Positions 33,282 through 42,458 of a stretch of 64,000 bases of DNA are shown here, one piece after another; position 1 is the stretch's first letter, and each line of letters opens with the position of its first letter. The notes below the pieces were generated by a model. It worked only from the letters and a program-made list of their open reading frames with translations, was not told where the DNA came from and ran no database searches. The DNA is from Paenibacillus apiarius (GTDB lineage: Bacteria; Bacillota; Bacilli; Paenibacillales; Paenibacillaceae). The DNA lies in NCBI RefSeq assembly GCF_017052585.1, contig NZ_JAFFHZ010000001.1, positions 2,042,501 to 2,106,500 on the forward strand, in the 5' to 3' direction. Position numbers and translations under genes: made by a program.

Positions 33282-34508
33282 ATGGGTGGAAAAAAGGGGC
33301 TGTGGGCACTCGCAGCGATTCTAATCATGTTCATTGCAGCAGCTTGCGATTCCGAGTTGTTGCAGGCGAAGGAAGCGGCTTCCGTCAAGCCTAAGTCGCT
33401 CGTAACCACGTTCAAGGGCGATCCCCGCACGAGCCGGGCCTTCACGTGGCATACGAACGATCCCGATACGGCAGCCATCGTGCAAATAGCCAAAGGGACG
33501 CATCCCGATGCGTTGGAGGGGCAACAGGTTATTACGATAAAGGGAGCGACGACTACGCTAGATATTGGCAAGGGGCGTCTTCAAGGGGTTCATAAAGCAA
33601 ATGTGGACAATCTTGAGCCGGGAACCGACTATACGTATCGGGTCGGAAACGGCGATCCTGACGGATGGAGTGAGCCCGCCACGTTCACGACCGAAGCGGA
33701 GGAGCTGACCGATTTCACTTTTATTAACGTTACCGATTCTCAAGGTGTGACAGAACGCGATTTTAAGATTTGGGGACACACGTTAAATCAGGCGTTTGGA
33801 AAGTTTCCAGATGCGCGGTTTATCGTGCATAATGGCGATTTGACTGAGGATCCCGAGGATGAATCGGAGTGGGACTATCTTTTCAGCGAAGCGAAAGCGT
33901 GGCTGACGCGGTTCCCTCTCATGCCGGCGACAGGCAATCACGACGAAGTAGATAAGAATGCGGACCATTATGTATCGCATTTCAACGTGCCTGACAATGG
34001 AGCAGACGGCTCTATTCCAGGGACAACCTACTCGTTCGATTACGGGCCAGTCCATTTCGTTTTTTTAAATACAGAATCTAATAAAAAAGAGCAAACCAAA
34101 TGGCTACAACAAGATTTATCTGCCACGGACAAGGCGTGGATTATCGTAGCTCTGCATCGCGGTCCGTACGGCGGCAATCAGGATCAATCCGTACTTAAGC
34201 GATGGGTTCCCGTGTTCGACGAGTTCGGTGTCGATCTGGTGCTGCAAGGACATAACCATGAATATTCGCGATCGTATCCTTTGAAAGACGACCAAATCGT
34301 TGCGGAAGGAAAAGGAACGGTCTATGTCGTGACCAATGCTTCAGGAGCAAAATTAAATGCGAAGAAGAAGGATAAATATTATCATCAAGTCCATTTTCAG
34401 CCTAACAAGCAAACGTTTGCGGGCATCCGCATCAATGGCGACACCCTGACCTACCAAGCCTACGATGTTGATGGAACGAAGCTGGACGAATTCGTACTCA
34501 AGCATTGA
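33282..34508 (+). CDS. Lipoprotein purple-acid-phosphatase-like metallophosphoesterase
   Basis: A 408-residue exported lipoprotein (lipobox AAAC at about 19-22). An N-terminal fibronectin-like domain (about 35-145; SRAFTWHTNDP, NLEPGTDYTYRVGNGDPDGWSEPATFTT) precedes the phosphoesterase domain. Metal motifs: HNGDLTED, TGNHDEVDK, VALHRGPYGGN and LQGHNHEYSRS. The first motif reads NVTDSQGV, so the usual D-x-H is D-x-Q. Predicted to hydrolyse phosphate esters outside the cell. ATG at 33282 has GAGGAG directly upstream. Divergent from the VTC operon, so a link to phosphate or polyphosphate turnover is a reasonable inference. Confidence 0.9.
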   Translation: MGGKKGLWALAAILIMFIAAACDSELLQAKEAASVKPKSLVTTFKGDPRTSRAFTWHTNDPDTAAIVQIAKGTHPDALEGQQVITIKGATTTLDIGKGRLQGVHKANVDNLEPGTDYTYRVGNGDPDGWSEPATFTTEAEELTDFTFINVTDSQGVTERDFKIWGHTLNQAFGKFPDARFIVHNGDLTEDPEDESEWDYLFSEAKAWLTRFPLMPATGNHDEVDKNADHYVSHFNVPDNGADGSIPGTTYSFDYGPVHFVFLNTESNKKEQTKWLQQDLSATDKAWIIVALHRGPYGGNQDQSVLKRWVPVFDEFGVDLVLQGHNHEYSRSYPLKDDQIVAEGKGTVYVVTNASGAKLNAKKKDKYYHQVHFQPNKQTFAGIRINGDTLTYQAYDVDGTKLDEFVLKH

Positions 34509-34583
34509 ACTGCAGCGAACAAGATGAGATTCCACCTGAAAAAGCGAGGCGGCAGAGTTCGCCTCTCTACCTCCTTGCCTGCT

Positions 34584-34960
34584 CCCCCCTTCACTCAGAA
34601 CACCTGACCGCTACGGTGCTGCCATTTTGCTCTTATGACCATCCTCCCCTTCACTCAGAACACCTGACCGCGACGGTATTGCCACTTTGCTCTTATGACC
34701 ATCCTCCCCTTCACTCAGAACACCTGAGCGCGACGGTATTGCCACTTTGCTCTTATGACCATCCTCCCCTTCACTCAGAACACCTGACCGCGACGGTATT
34801 GCCACTTTGCTCTTATGACCATCCTCCCCTTCACTCAGAACACCTGACCGCTACGGTGCTGCCATTTTGCTCTTATGACCATTCTACCCTTCACTCAGAA
34901 CATCTGCCTACGACGGTATATACTACTGACTCTTATGCTCATTCTCCCCTTTAATCAGAA
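34584..34960. repeat. Tandem array of 60-bp repeats (about six copies)
   Basis: Units of exactly 60 bases contain CCCTTCACTCAGAACACCTG and TTGCTCTTATGACCATCCTC; the first five are nearly identical, the last two diverge. Because the period is a multiple of three, 20-residue periodic frames stay open on both strands, but neither has a credible start or known motif. It begins about 75 bases after the phosphoesterase gene. Confidence 0.9.
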
Positions 34961-35359
34961 GCTTTATCTGCAGCCTGTATGAAACTTCTCGTCTCCCCTA
35001 GATATACCCCAATGCAAGTGTTCCTGCGCCAGGTCTACCGGTGCATCAGAAAGCGGCCTCCCAAATAAAAGGCAAAAACTGCCTACAGTTTTCTATACCG
35101 CAGTGAAAACAGCATATCTTTTGTTCTCACGATAATACATTTCTGAACCTTGGGGAGAGTGGCGCTAAGAGTTCGATAGGTATGTTTAGTTATCGAATCA
35201 TCCTTTTTCTGTAAAAAATATAACTGCTCGTCAGGCGCACTTTCATAGGCTGTTTGCTTCCTAAAATAGGATCACACAAGCCCTTTCCGTGAGGTTTCGC
35301 AGCGTCTGAACGTTGGGGAGGTTGGCTCCAATCACGGCATACGGCATACTTCCGTTATT
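34961..35359. other. Intergenic stretch, no supported gene
   Basis: Only weak structure: TTCGATA/TATCGAA inverted repeat at 35172-35197 followed by CCTTTTTC, possibly a plus-strand terminator. No coding signal. Confidence 0.5.
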
Positions 35360-35403
35360 AAAAAAGACCGAACCATCAGACATGTGTTCTGACGGCTCGG
35401 TCT
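35360..35403 (-). terminator. Terminator of hrpB
   Basis: On the minus strand GACCGAGCCGTCAGA...TCTGATGGTTCGGTC then TTTTTT. It is about 85 bases after the stop codon. Confidence 0.88.
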
Positions 35404-35486
35404 CTTCAACTATCGATCGATGAAGGCACGTTGTATCATACACCCGAAATGTCTCTCTCGCCTCAATACTATCAGCCGTTTGCCTG

Positions 35487-38081
35487 CTATCCTTGAGGCT
35501 TCGTTCTGCGCGTCGCTATCGCTTCATGCGGATCATCCGGCCAATAGTGCTTTGGGTATCGCCCTTTTAAGTCCTTTTTAACGTCAAAGTATGTCGTCTT
35601 CCAGAAGCTTGCCAAGTCTTGCGTCACCTGCACCGGGCGCTGTGCCGGTGAGAGCAGATGAAGCGTCAGCGGCACCTTCCCCATTGCAACGTGCGGTGTT
35701 TCTTTCAGGCCGAACACCTCCTGCAGTCGCACCGCCAGTACAGGCCGCTCCGGATCGCTGTAGTCGATCGCGATACGGGAGCCGCTCGGCACGACAAGAT
35801 GAGTAGGCGCCTCTTGCTCAAGCTGCTGCCGCATGTCCCACGGCAGCATGGATTCGAGCACGGCGCTAACGTTCAGCTTCTGAAGATCGTCACGGCTCTT
35901 CATGCCGTAGACATGCGGGCCCAGCCACTCCTCCAGCGCCGCGAGGAGGGCCTCGTCACGGGCATCGGGCCAATCAGGCCAATGCCCGTGCATGAACTGG
36001 AGCCGCGCCTGCAACTGGCGCGCGTGCTTCGTCCATGGCAGCAAGGCAAGCCCCTCCTGGGCAATGCCTTGCAGCAGGGCGCGCAACACCTCGTCCGCGT
36101 CTGGCGCGGGGTGCTGCGCGTCCTTGAGCTTGAGCGCGCCCAGGCGCACGCGCTCGCGGGCACGGACGGACTTCGTCGTCCGGTCCCATGCAATGTGCGC
36201 TTCGCGCGCCATGTCAGCGGCGAAATGCTGCTCCAGCATGGAGCGCTCTATCGGCGCCGCCAGCAAAATGCGGCTGTCAGCGCCCTGGTCGTCCAGATGC
36301 AGCGCGACCAGATAAGGGGCCTGCGCCAGTGGAGAATTTGCAGCCGCGGCTTGCGAAAATGCCGCGCCACGGCCGTTCCGCAGCAGATAGCGCCCGTCTG
36401 CGCGCCGCTCGGCAATCCGGTCCGGGTAAGCGAACGCCGCCAGCAGACTCCATGCCTGTGCCTCATCCTGCAGGGTCACTGCAATGGACTTCTGCGCCGG
36501 TTCGGAGCAAGTCTCCTTACCAGCGCCAATCTCAAAAATGCGCATGTATTGCTCGGACTGCTCTCGAATACGCTGAATCGCTGCCGCATCCACCTGCGCC
36601 TGCGCCACTCGACCGGCAAGACGCTGCTTACCCCCGCCCGCCGCTTGAATAAGCATCTCCATGCGAAGGCGCAAATCTGGGCTTGACGGTCCTGTCCCGG
36701 GGCCGCTGCGCACGATATCCCGTTCGCCAAGCAACGCGGCCAGCTGGCAAGCTGTCTGACCCAGCCCAAGCGGCGCGGACTGCACAATCATATGCGCGAA
36801 CCTCGGGTGCAGACCGGAACGGGCCAACAGGCGGCCATGCGGCGTGAGCGCCCCGGCAGCAGTCAATGCCCCGAGCTGCTTCAGCAGATCCGCAGCCTGA
36901 TTCAACGCCGGGACCGGCGGCGGCGTCAGCCACTGCAGAGCAGCCGCTTCGGCACCCCATACCGCAAGCTCCAGCGCCAGCGGCGCCAGATCCGCGTCCA
37001 ACAGCTCCGGTGTGCCGTGCGCTGAAAGCTGTGCCTGCTCCTGCTCGGTCCAGAGCCGATAGCAGACGCCAGGGCCCAGCCGCCCAGCCCGCCCGCGCCG
37101 CTGATCCGCGGATGACCTGGAGACGGGCATCGTCTCCAGCCGTGTCATCCCCGTTCGCGGCGAGAACCGCGGCACTCGCATCAGACCGCTGTCGATGACG
37201 ACGCGGACGCCTTCCACAGTCAAGCTCGTCTCCGCAATCGCGGTGGCCAGCACAACCTTACGGCTGCCGTTACCGCTCGGAGCTATGGCCGCGTCTTGCG
37301 CCTGCGGAGAAAGCTGTCCGTACAGCGGCGCAATATTTACCCGCCCCTCAAGTGATTGCGCCCGCAACGCCTCGGTCAGCGCCTCCTCCACACGCCGGAT
37401 CTCACCCGCTCCCGGCAGAAAGACCATCATGTCGCCCTCATGGCTGGCAAGGGCTGTTATGACGGTACGCACAACCTTCTGCTCTAAGCGCGCATCGTCC
37501 CGGCGGGTTAAATAATGCGTATCCACCGGATAACTGCGCCCGCGGCTTTCCACAATCGGCGCCCCGCCCAGCATGCCGGACACAGGTCCGGCTTCCAACG
37601 TGGCCGACATAACCAAGATGCGGAGATCATCGCGCAGGACGGCTTGCGATTCAATCGCAAGCGCAAGTCCTAGATCCGCATGCAAATGACGCTCATGGAA
37701 TTCGTCAAAAATAAGGAGACCGACTCCGTCCAGGGAAGGGTCGTCCTGCAGCATTCTCGTCAATATCCCTTCCGTAATGACCTCCACTCGGGTCTTCGCG
37801 CTAACTTGCGTATCCAAGCGGACGCGGTAACCGACCGTCTCCCCGACCTTCTCACCGAGCGCCTGCGCCATGAAGCGCGCAGCCGAACGCGCAGCGATCC
37901 GCCTTGGCTCAAGCATCAGGATCCGCTGTCCTTGCAGCCAAGGCTCCTCCAATAACGCAAGCGGGACGCGCGTCGTTTTCCCTGCGCCCGGCTCGGCGAC
38001 AAGAACCGCCCCTGTGCGCTCCGACAGCGCCCGCCTCAATGATGGCAACACTTCATCTATCGGTAAATGCTGATGCATCAA
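35487..38081 (-). CDS. hrpB: ATP-dependent helicase HrpB
   Basis: An 864-residue DEAH-type helicase of the HrpB branch. Motif I AEPGAGKTT, Ia LEPRRIAARSAA, motif II DEFHER (DEFH box typical of HrpB), motif III SATL, motif V ATAIAETSLTVEGV, motif VI QRRGRAGRLGPG. The helicase-associated region and the HrpB C-terminal domain (LVVPSGSRIAIDY, ending DLASFWKTTYFDVKKDLKGRYPKHYWPDDP) complete the usual length. Probable RNA helicase; cellular role in bacteria is poorly defined. ATG at 38081 or 38078. Monocistronic with its own terminator. Confidence 0.95.
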   Translation of the reverse strand: MMHQHLPIDEVLPSLRRALSERTGAVLVAEPGAGKTTRVPLALLEEPWLQGQRILMLEPRRIAARSAARFMAQALGEKVGETVGYRVRLDTQVSAKTRVEVITEGILTRMLQDDPSLDGVGLLIFDEFHERHLHADLGLALAIESQAVLRDDLRILVMSATLEAGPVSGMLGGAPIVESRGRSYPVDTHYLTRRDDARLEQKVVRTVITALASHEGDMMVFLPGAGEIRRVEEALTEALRAQSLEGRVNIAPLYGQLSPQAQDAAIAPSGNGSRKVVLATAIAETSLTVEGVRVVIDSGLMRVPRFSPRTGMTRLETMPVSRSSADQRRGRAGRLGPGVCYRLWTEQEQAQLSAHGTPELLDADLAPLALELAVWGAEAAALQWLTPPPVPALNQAADLLKQLGALTAAGALTPHGRLLARSGLHPRFAHMIVQSAPLGLGQTACQLAALLGERDIVRSGPGTGPSSPDLRLRMEMLIQAAGGGKQRLAGRVAQAQVDAAAIQRIREQSEQYMRIFEIGAGKETCSEPAQKSIAVTLQDEAQAWSLLAAFAYPDRIAERRADGRYLLRNGRGAAFSQAAAANSPLAQAPYLVALHLDDQGADSRILLAAPIERSMLEQHFAADMAREAHIAWDRTTKSVRARERVRLGALKLKDAQHPAPDADEVLRALLQGIAQEGLALLPWTKHARQLQARLQFMHGHWPDWPDARDEALLAALEEWLGPHVYGMKSRDDLQKLNVSAVLESMLPWDMRQQLEQEAPTHLVVPSGSRIAIDYSDPERPVLAVRLQEVFGLKETPHVAMGKVPLTLHLLSPAQRPVQVTQDLASFWKTTYFDVKKDLKGRYPKHYWPDDPHEAIATRRTKPQG

Positions 38082-38198
38082 TCCATATCACTCCAACCAT
38101 AAAAAGCTGCACTTTTGTCCATTATACCCCTGTCCATCATAGACAAGATAGCCTCGCAATGACAATAGCAACAGACAGCTCGGGAGGCACGCAAAATG

Positions 38199-38223
38199 CA
38201 AGAAAGCCGCTCCAAAGAGCGGC
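38199..38223 (-). terminator. Terminator of the MFS gene
   Basis: On the minus strand GCCGCT-CTTTGG-AGCGGC followed by TTTCTT, 40 bases after the stop. Confidence 0.65.
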
Positions 38224-38263
38224 ATCTAGTCAGAAGGGCAGGCAGATGAATCGGAAAGCGAGG

Positions 38264-39490
38264 TTATACATGCATTTCTGCCTTGGCTTGCATACCAAGC
38301 GAGTACGTTTTCGGATGACGACGCATTAATATAGAGAAGCTGATCGCAACCGAAAGGATGACGGTACTGACGACGACTAACGATGTCGTGACTGTCAATG
38401 TATCCGTCAACACCCCGCTGGCGACAGGCCCAAGCATCATGCCGACGGCGTGAATCATATTGAACAGCGCGTACGCGGCGCCGTAATCTCCGCCTGCGGC
38501 ATCTTTGTCGACTATGCTGCCGAGCGTCGGCAATGTCGGCGACAAGGTGAAGCCGACCGCAGCTCCGATGAAGCATCCTGCCAACATCATAAGCGGCACG
38601 CTGGTCGCCATGACGATAAGCGGCAAGGTGACGGCCAAGCCTGCCAGGCCGAACAGCATGAGCCGGAACGGATTATAACGCACGGCAAGCGAACCGGAGA
38701 TCGGCGCGATCAGGCCGTAGCATAAGGTCATTGCCCCGAAGAGCAGACCAAGCGTCAGCGGGGATAGCTGGAACCGTTCCGTTACATATACAGGCAGAAG
38801 CGGCTCAAGCATCGTCAATGTCGTCTCCGCCAGCAGAATGACACAAGCTATGAACAGAACGGTGCGGTGGCGCAGGAGCGAGAAGGCTCCTCCTTCCGCA
38901 GGACGTTCCATCCGCTTCGGTTCACGCAGCAGCAGCACGACCAAAATAGTAATAAGCAACGTCAGTCCCATTGCAAACCAGAACGGTGTATGATGATCTC
39001 CCACTTCGAACAGCCAGCCTCCAATGGGAGCACCGAGCAAGGACCCCGAGGAAATGCCTGTCATGGCAATCCCCATAACAGCTCCGCGCATCGGACCCGG
39101 GAACAGATCAGCCAACAAGGCCAACGCCGCCGTCCAAGACGCCGCCGCAGCCAATCCCTGAATGAACCGGGCCAAAATGAGTGTCATTGTCGTCTGGGAG
39201 AAGACGAACAACAGCGTGGCGGCAATCATGCAAATGAGCCCCAAAATAATCGTTTTTCGCCGGCCCAGCCGATCGGTAATACGTCCGAACATCGGCGTGG
39301 TCAGGAACAACGCCGCCGCATAGCTGCCAAATAAAATACCAAGCGTCGTCGAAGACATCTGGTATTGTTCCGTAAAATACGGCACTACCGGAATAAATAA
39401 GCTGTACAACAACATGTCGACGAACAAAATACTAATAACCAACACAAGGCCAATCCACTGCGTACGTGTCAGCTGCCGCAGTAATGACAT
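38264..39490 (-). CDS. MFS drug-efflux-type transporter
   Basis: A 408-residue twelve-helix MFS protein of the DHA1 type (TetA/Bmr-like): motif D in helix 1 (LFVDMLLYSLFIPVVPYF), loop 2-3 motif A GRITDRLGRRKTIILG, motif B LARFIQGLAAAASW and motif C GSLLGAPIGGWLFE, diagnostic of drug/proton antiporters. ATG at 39490 has AGGAG eight bases upstream. It follows the TetR-type regulator on the same strand, and half-sites of the same AAACTA type occur upstream of both genes, so drug-responsive repression is likely. Confidence 0.9.
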   Translation of the reverse strand: MSLLRQLTRTQWIGLVLVISILFVDMLLYSLFIPVVPYFTEQYQMSSTTLGILFGSYAAALFLTTPMFGRITDRLGRRKTIILGLICMIAATLLFVFSQTTMTLILARFIQGLAAAASWTAALALLADLFPGPMRGAVMGIAMTGISSGSLLGAPIGGWLFEVGDHHTPFWFAMGLTLLITILVVLLLREPKRMERPAEGGAFSLLRHRTVLFIACVILLAETTLTMLEPLLPVYVTERFQLSPLTLGLLFGAMTLCYGLIAPISGSLAVRYNPFRLMLFGLAGLAVTLPLIVMATSVPLMMLAGCFIGAAVGFTLSPTLPTLGSIVDKDAAGGDYGAAYALFNMIHAVGMMLGPVASGVLTDTLTVTTSLVVVSTVILSVAISFSILMRRHPKTYSLGMQAKAEMHV

Positions 39491-39503
39491 AAATCCCACT
39501 CCT

Positions 39504-39529
39504 AAAACTATTTCGTTTTTTTCAGTTTT
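39504..39529 (-). promoter_or_regulatory. Possible TetR-type half-sites before the MFS gene
   Basis: AAAACTA (39504-39510) and AGTTTT (39524-39529) mirror the half-sites in front of the regulator gene. Position just upstream of the ribosome binding site fits repression. Confidence 0.4.
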
Positions 39530-39621
39530 CTTACACCAATCCTAACCGGATTGGCCATGCAGAGACGGCCGCTTAGCTTGAACAAGGCGAGCCGCCACTG
39601 CTGAGCACGTCAACACGCGCA

Positions 39622-40230
39622 TCATTTTTCGGTCGATTCATTCTCACGCGGGACGAGGCCGTACATAATGACATCGGCAATGGCTTCCAATGCCTCAGGC
39701 AGCGCGATGTTCTGCTGCGCAAAAAAGCGTTGATCCAAAGTCGAATTCACTGCGTCCAGAATGACCTTCATAATAAAGGCCACATTTTGCTTGCGAATCG
39801 TCCCTGCTTCCATCCCTTGTTCAATCAGAATGCGCAGCGTATCCCAATCATCCTTCAAAGCCTTGTCAATCTTCACCCATTGCTCCGGGTAGACGCGCTT
39901 CATCTGTTCCAAGATGCGAATATCGTATAGTTCAAAGTGATTCGGCAGAACGGTCATTACGGCTTTCATCTTATCCATTAAAGACAATGATTTGTCCTCG
40001 ATAATCTCGTTCGTCTTCGCGTCGCCCTCTTCAAGCGTCTGCTCGATGATCGTGTCGAGCACTTCCGCCTTCGAAGAAAAATGCTCGTACAGCGTGCGCT
40101 TGCTAATGCCGAGTCTCCGCGCCAAATCGTCCATCGTAAACTTGATGCCTTTGTCCTGAAGCTCTTCCATAAATGCCTTCATAATACGTTCGCGCATGGA
40201 TATGGGTACCACCTCCAACACAGCCGACAT
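39622..40230 (-). CDS. TetR/AcrR family transcriptional regulator
   Basis: A 202-residue repressor. The N-terminal helix-turn-helix is classical: IMKAFMEELQDKGIKFTMDDLARRLGISKRTLYEHFSSKAEVLDTII. The C-terminal ligand/dimer domain is all-helical and of unknown specificity. The start is uncertain: ATG at 40230 (MSAVLEV) has no site, while ATG at 40197 (MRERIMK) has GGAGG 14 bases upstream, somewhat far. It precedes the MFS gene by about 130 bases on the same strand and has a palindromic operator upstream, consistent with autoregulation plus control of the exporter. Confidence 0.9.
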   Translation of the reverse strand: MSAVLEVVPISMRERIMKAFMEELQDKGIKFTMDDLARRLGISKRTLYEHFSSKAEVLDTIIEQTLEEGDAKTNEIIEDKSLSLMDKMKAVMTVLPNHFELYDIRILEQMKRVYPEQWVKIDKALKDDWDTLRILIEQGMEAGTIRKQNVAFIMKVILDAVNSTLDQRFFAQQNIALPEALEAIADVIMYGLVPRENESTEK

Positions 40231-40244
40231 TATAATTCGCGATA

Positions 40245-40272
40245 AAAAACTAATGAAACTATAATAGTTTTT
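40245..40272 (-). promoter_or_regulatory. TetR-type operator
   Basis: AAACTA-TAA-TAGTTT palindrome (40256-40270) inside a wider AAAAACTA...TAGTTTTT repeat (40245-40272), immediately upstream of the regulator gene. Confidence 0.55.
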
Positions 40273-40383
40273 CTAGTAATTATATGATGTATTATAGCTT
40301 ATGATGAGCCTTTTCGGCAAGCTGCAAAATTAGCGGGCACTTGTTTACCGATACATTGAGAGAAGCACGATACCGCTTCAAGC

Positions 40384-40422
40384 AAACGGCGCAGCCGAAT
40401 CAAGCTTTCGGGTGCGCCGTTT
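40384..40422 (-). terminator. Long hairpin after the S9 peptidase gene
   Basis: AAACGGCGCA-G-CCGAA-loop-TTCGG-G-TGCGCCGTTT, a 15-bp stem about 70 bases after the stop codon. The T-run is only TTTG, so terminator function is likely rather than certain. Confidence 0.6.
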
Positions 40423-40492
40423 GTCGTTCCTCACGTCGTATAGTTCCCCAGTCTTCTGCTCAGACCTGACGGGAAAATCGCTTTTTTATCGT

Positions 40493-42286
40493 TTATTCTT
40501 GATGCCGCTGCAAGAACTCGACCATCGCGCGATACACGCGCATTTCATTTGCCTTCTTGGAGAAGCCGTGCCCCTCGTCATCCAGTACCATGTATTCAAC
40601 GTCGCGGCCCTTGTCCTTGAGCGCCTGGACGATCTGATCCGACTCCGCCTTGACGACGCGCGGGTCGTTCGCCCCTTGAATGACGAGCATCGGGTTGGTC
40701 ATGCCGTCCAAGTACGTAATCGGCGAATCGTAAATAAAGCGCTCCTTGTCCCGCTCCGGATCGCCGACCCAGCGCTCCATCAGCGGCTTCCAATGATCCG
40801 GCACGGAATGATAGAACGTGAACAAGTTGCTCACGCCGAATATATCGACCGCCGCCCGGAAATAGTCGGCATGCCGGCCATGAAGCAGCAGCGTCATGTA
40901 TCCGCCGTAGCTGCCGCCGACGACGAACAGGCGCTCCTTGCTCGAGATGCCCTGCTCGAACAGCCAATCCATCGCGGCGACGCAATCGAGGCGCGGCCCT
41001 TCGCCCCAGTCGCATTCCACCATCTTCGTGAAGGCGCTGCCGTACCCGGTGCTGCCGCGGAAGTTCGGCGCGAATACGTGGTAGCCTTGCGCCAGGAAAT
41101 ATTGGAACATGCTGCGGAATTGCTTGCGCTCTGCCGCCTGAGGTCCGCCGTGCGGCCAAAATATCGTATAGCCGTTCGCCTGCCCCTCCTTCGCCCGGAA
41201 GAGAAGCGCCTCTATCTCCATGCCGTCATAAGAACGGTACGTCACGACGACCGGCTCGACGAGCTGCTCTTGGGCAAGCCCCGTAACCACGTTGCGCGTA
41301 AGCGTCTTCCACTCTCCTTGCTCATACTTATAAATATTCGCCGGAGAAGATGCGCTCCGTCCCAGTACATACACATTGCCGGAACGTGCGGCCTGCAGTT
41401 GATCAACGACTGCCACCGGAAGCGGCAGTTGCGTGGACTGCCTGGAATCGTAGTGAATGAGATATAAGCGGTCCTCCACTCCTTTTTCCGTAACGAGATA
41501 CAAGCTCCGGTTCTGCTTATTCCATTTCAGAATCTTGGCGCTCTCTTGCTGAATTCGGCACACTTCTGAAAATTGGCGTGTTGGTATATGATATTGCGCG
41601 ACATACGCGTAATCCGCATCATAATCCGTCAGAAATACAATCGTATAGTCATCGATGAACGACGCATCGCCGGAAAGGTGAACGGCATCGGCCGACGGGG
41701 TCAGGCACAGATCCTCCGTTTCCGTACGCGCGTAGCTCACGCGGTATGTATTGCCATAAGATTTGGCATACACGAAGCGCTGGCCGTTCGGGCTGATGTC
41801 GTCGAGATCGGTCAATGTGTCGGTCCCCTCGAGAATCAGCTCGTCTTCCTGCGTTAGCAGGTTATAGCAGCGGCTGTTCAAGAAGTTCGGATTGCCGCGG
41901 CTTGTCGAATAATACAAGCGCTCTCCGTCTTCGGATAGACGAACGAAGAACATCTTATCGTTCTCATCCGCTGCGATGAGCGCCAGCGGAGCGCCGCCGG
42001 ATGGGGGAAGCGCATGGATATGATAGTTCTCGTTCCCGTCATGATCGAATCCGGTCAAAATATAACGTTTCTCCGGATCAATGGCGATAAAGTCGCTCGC
42101 TTGATTGCAATAGGTGATCGGGTACGGAAAAAGGGCATCCCCATTTAGATCGACTGCCCACAGGTTGAAATGCCCGTTCATGTTGCTGCTGAACACGATG
42201 CGGCTTTCATCCGCGCTTACTGCAAACTGCCGAATCACGTACGTCTGGAAATATTGCTCTACATCCGGCTTTGGAAAGCGTATCAT
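40493..42286 (-). CDS. S9 family peptidase (acylaminoacyl-peptidase type)
   Basis: A 597-residue cytoplasmic serine peptidase. Residues 1-340 form a beta-propeller (WAVDLNGDALFPYPIT, YSTSRGNPNFLN). The C-terminal alpha/beta hydrolase has the nucleophile in VVGGSYGGYMTLLLHG (GGSYGG), the acid in VIQGANDPRVV and the His in VLDDEGHGFSKKAN. WPHGGPQ and YGSAFTKMVECDWGEGPRLDC are typical of the family. It cleaves short or N-blocked peptides. Ribosome binding site AAAGGAGGAAC. Monocistronic. Confidence 0.94.
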   Translation of the reverse strand: MIRFPKPDVEQYFQTYVIRQFAVSADESRIVFSSNMNGHFNLWAVDLNGDALFPYPITYCNQASDFIAIDPEKRYILTGFDHDGNENYHIHALPPSGGAPLALIAADENDKMFFVRLSEDGERLYYSTSRGNPNFLNSRCYNLLTQEDELILEGTDTLTDLDDISPNGQRFVYAKSYGNTYRVSYARTETEDLCLTPSADAVHLSGDASFIDDYTIVFLTDYDADYAYVAQYHIPTRQFSEVCRIQQESAKILKWNKQNRSLYLVTEKGVEDRLYLIHYDSRQSTQLPLPVAVVDQLQAARSGNVYVLGRSASSPANIYKYEQGEWKTLTRNVVTGLAQEQLVEPVVVTYRSYDGMEIEALLFRAKEGQANGYTIFWPHGGPQAAERKQFRSMFQYFLAQGYHVFAPNFRGSTGYGSAFTKMVECDWGEGPRLDCVAAMDWLFEQGISSKERLFVVGGSYGGYMTLLLHGRHADYFRAAVDIFGVSNLFTFYHSVPDHWKPLMERWVGDPERDKERFIYDSPITYLDGMTNPMLVIQGANDPRVVKAESDQIVQALKDKGRDVEYMVLDDEGHGFSKKANEMRVYRAMVEFLQRHQE

Positions 42287-42407
42287 ATCAGTTCCTCCTT
42301 TGCGCCAAAACGGTTGTCGGAATGAGAGTTCATCCCAAAGTTTGGCATTCTATGCTTTTCATCATAGCTTGGAATTGACTGCGCTGTAAAGTGATGACCT
42401 GATGCGT

Positions 42408-42443
42408 AAAAAGCCGCAGCAACCGCATTGCAGTTACTGCGGC
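42408..42443 (-). terminator. Terminator of the GIY-YIG gene
   Basis: On the minus strand GCCGCAG...CTGCGGC then TTTTTACG, 15 bases after the stop. Confidence 0.8.
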
Positions 42444-42458
42444 CCGTAAAAAATAGCA

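Noticed and set aside
34505..34954. 149-codon gene within the 60-bp repeats, or a CRISPR array
   Set aside because: No ribosome binding site, no unique spacers between units, and equally open frames on the other strand because the period is a multiple of three.
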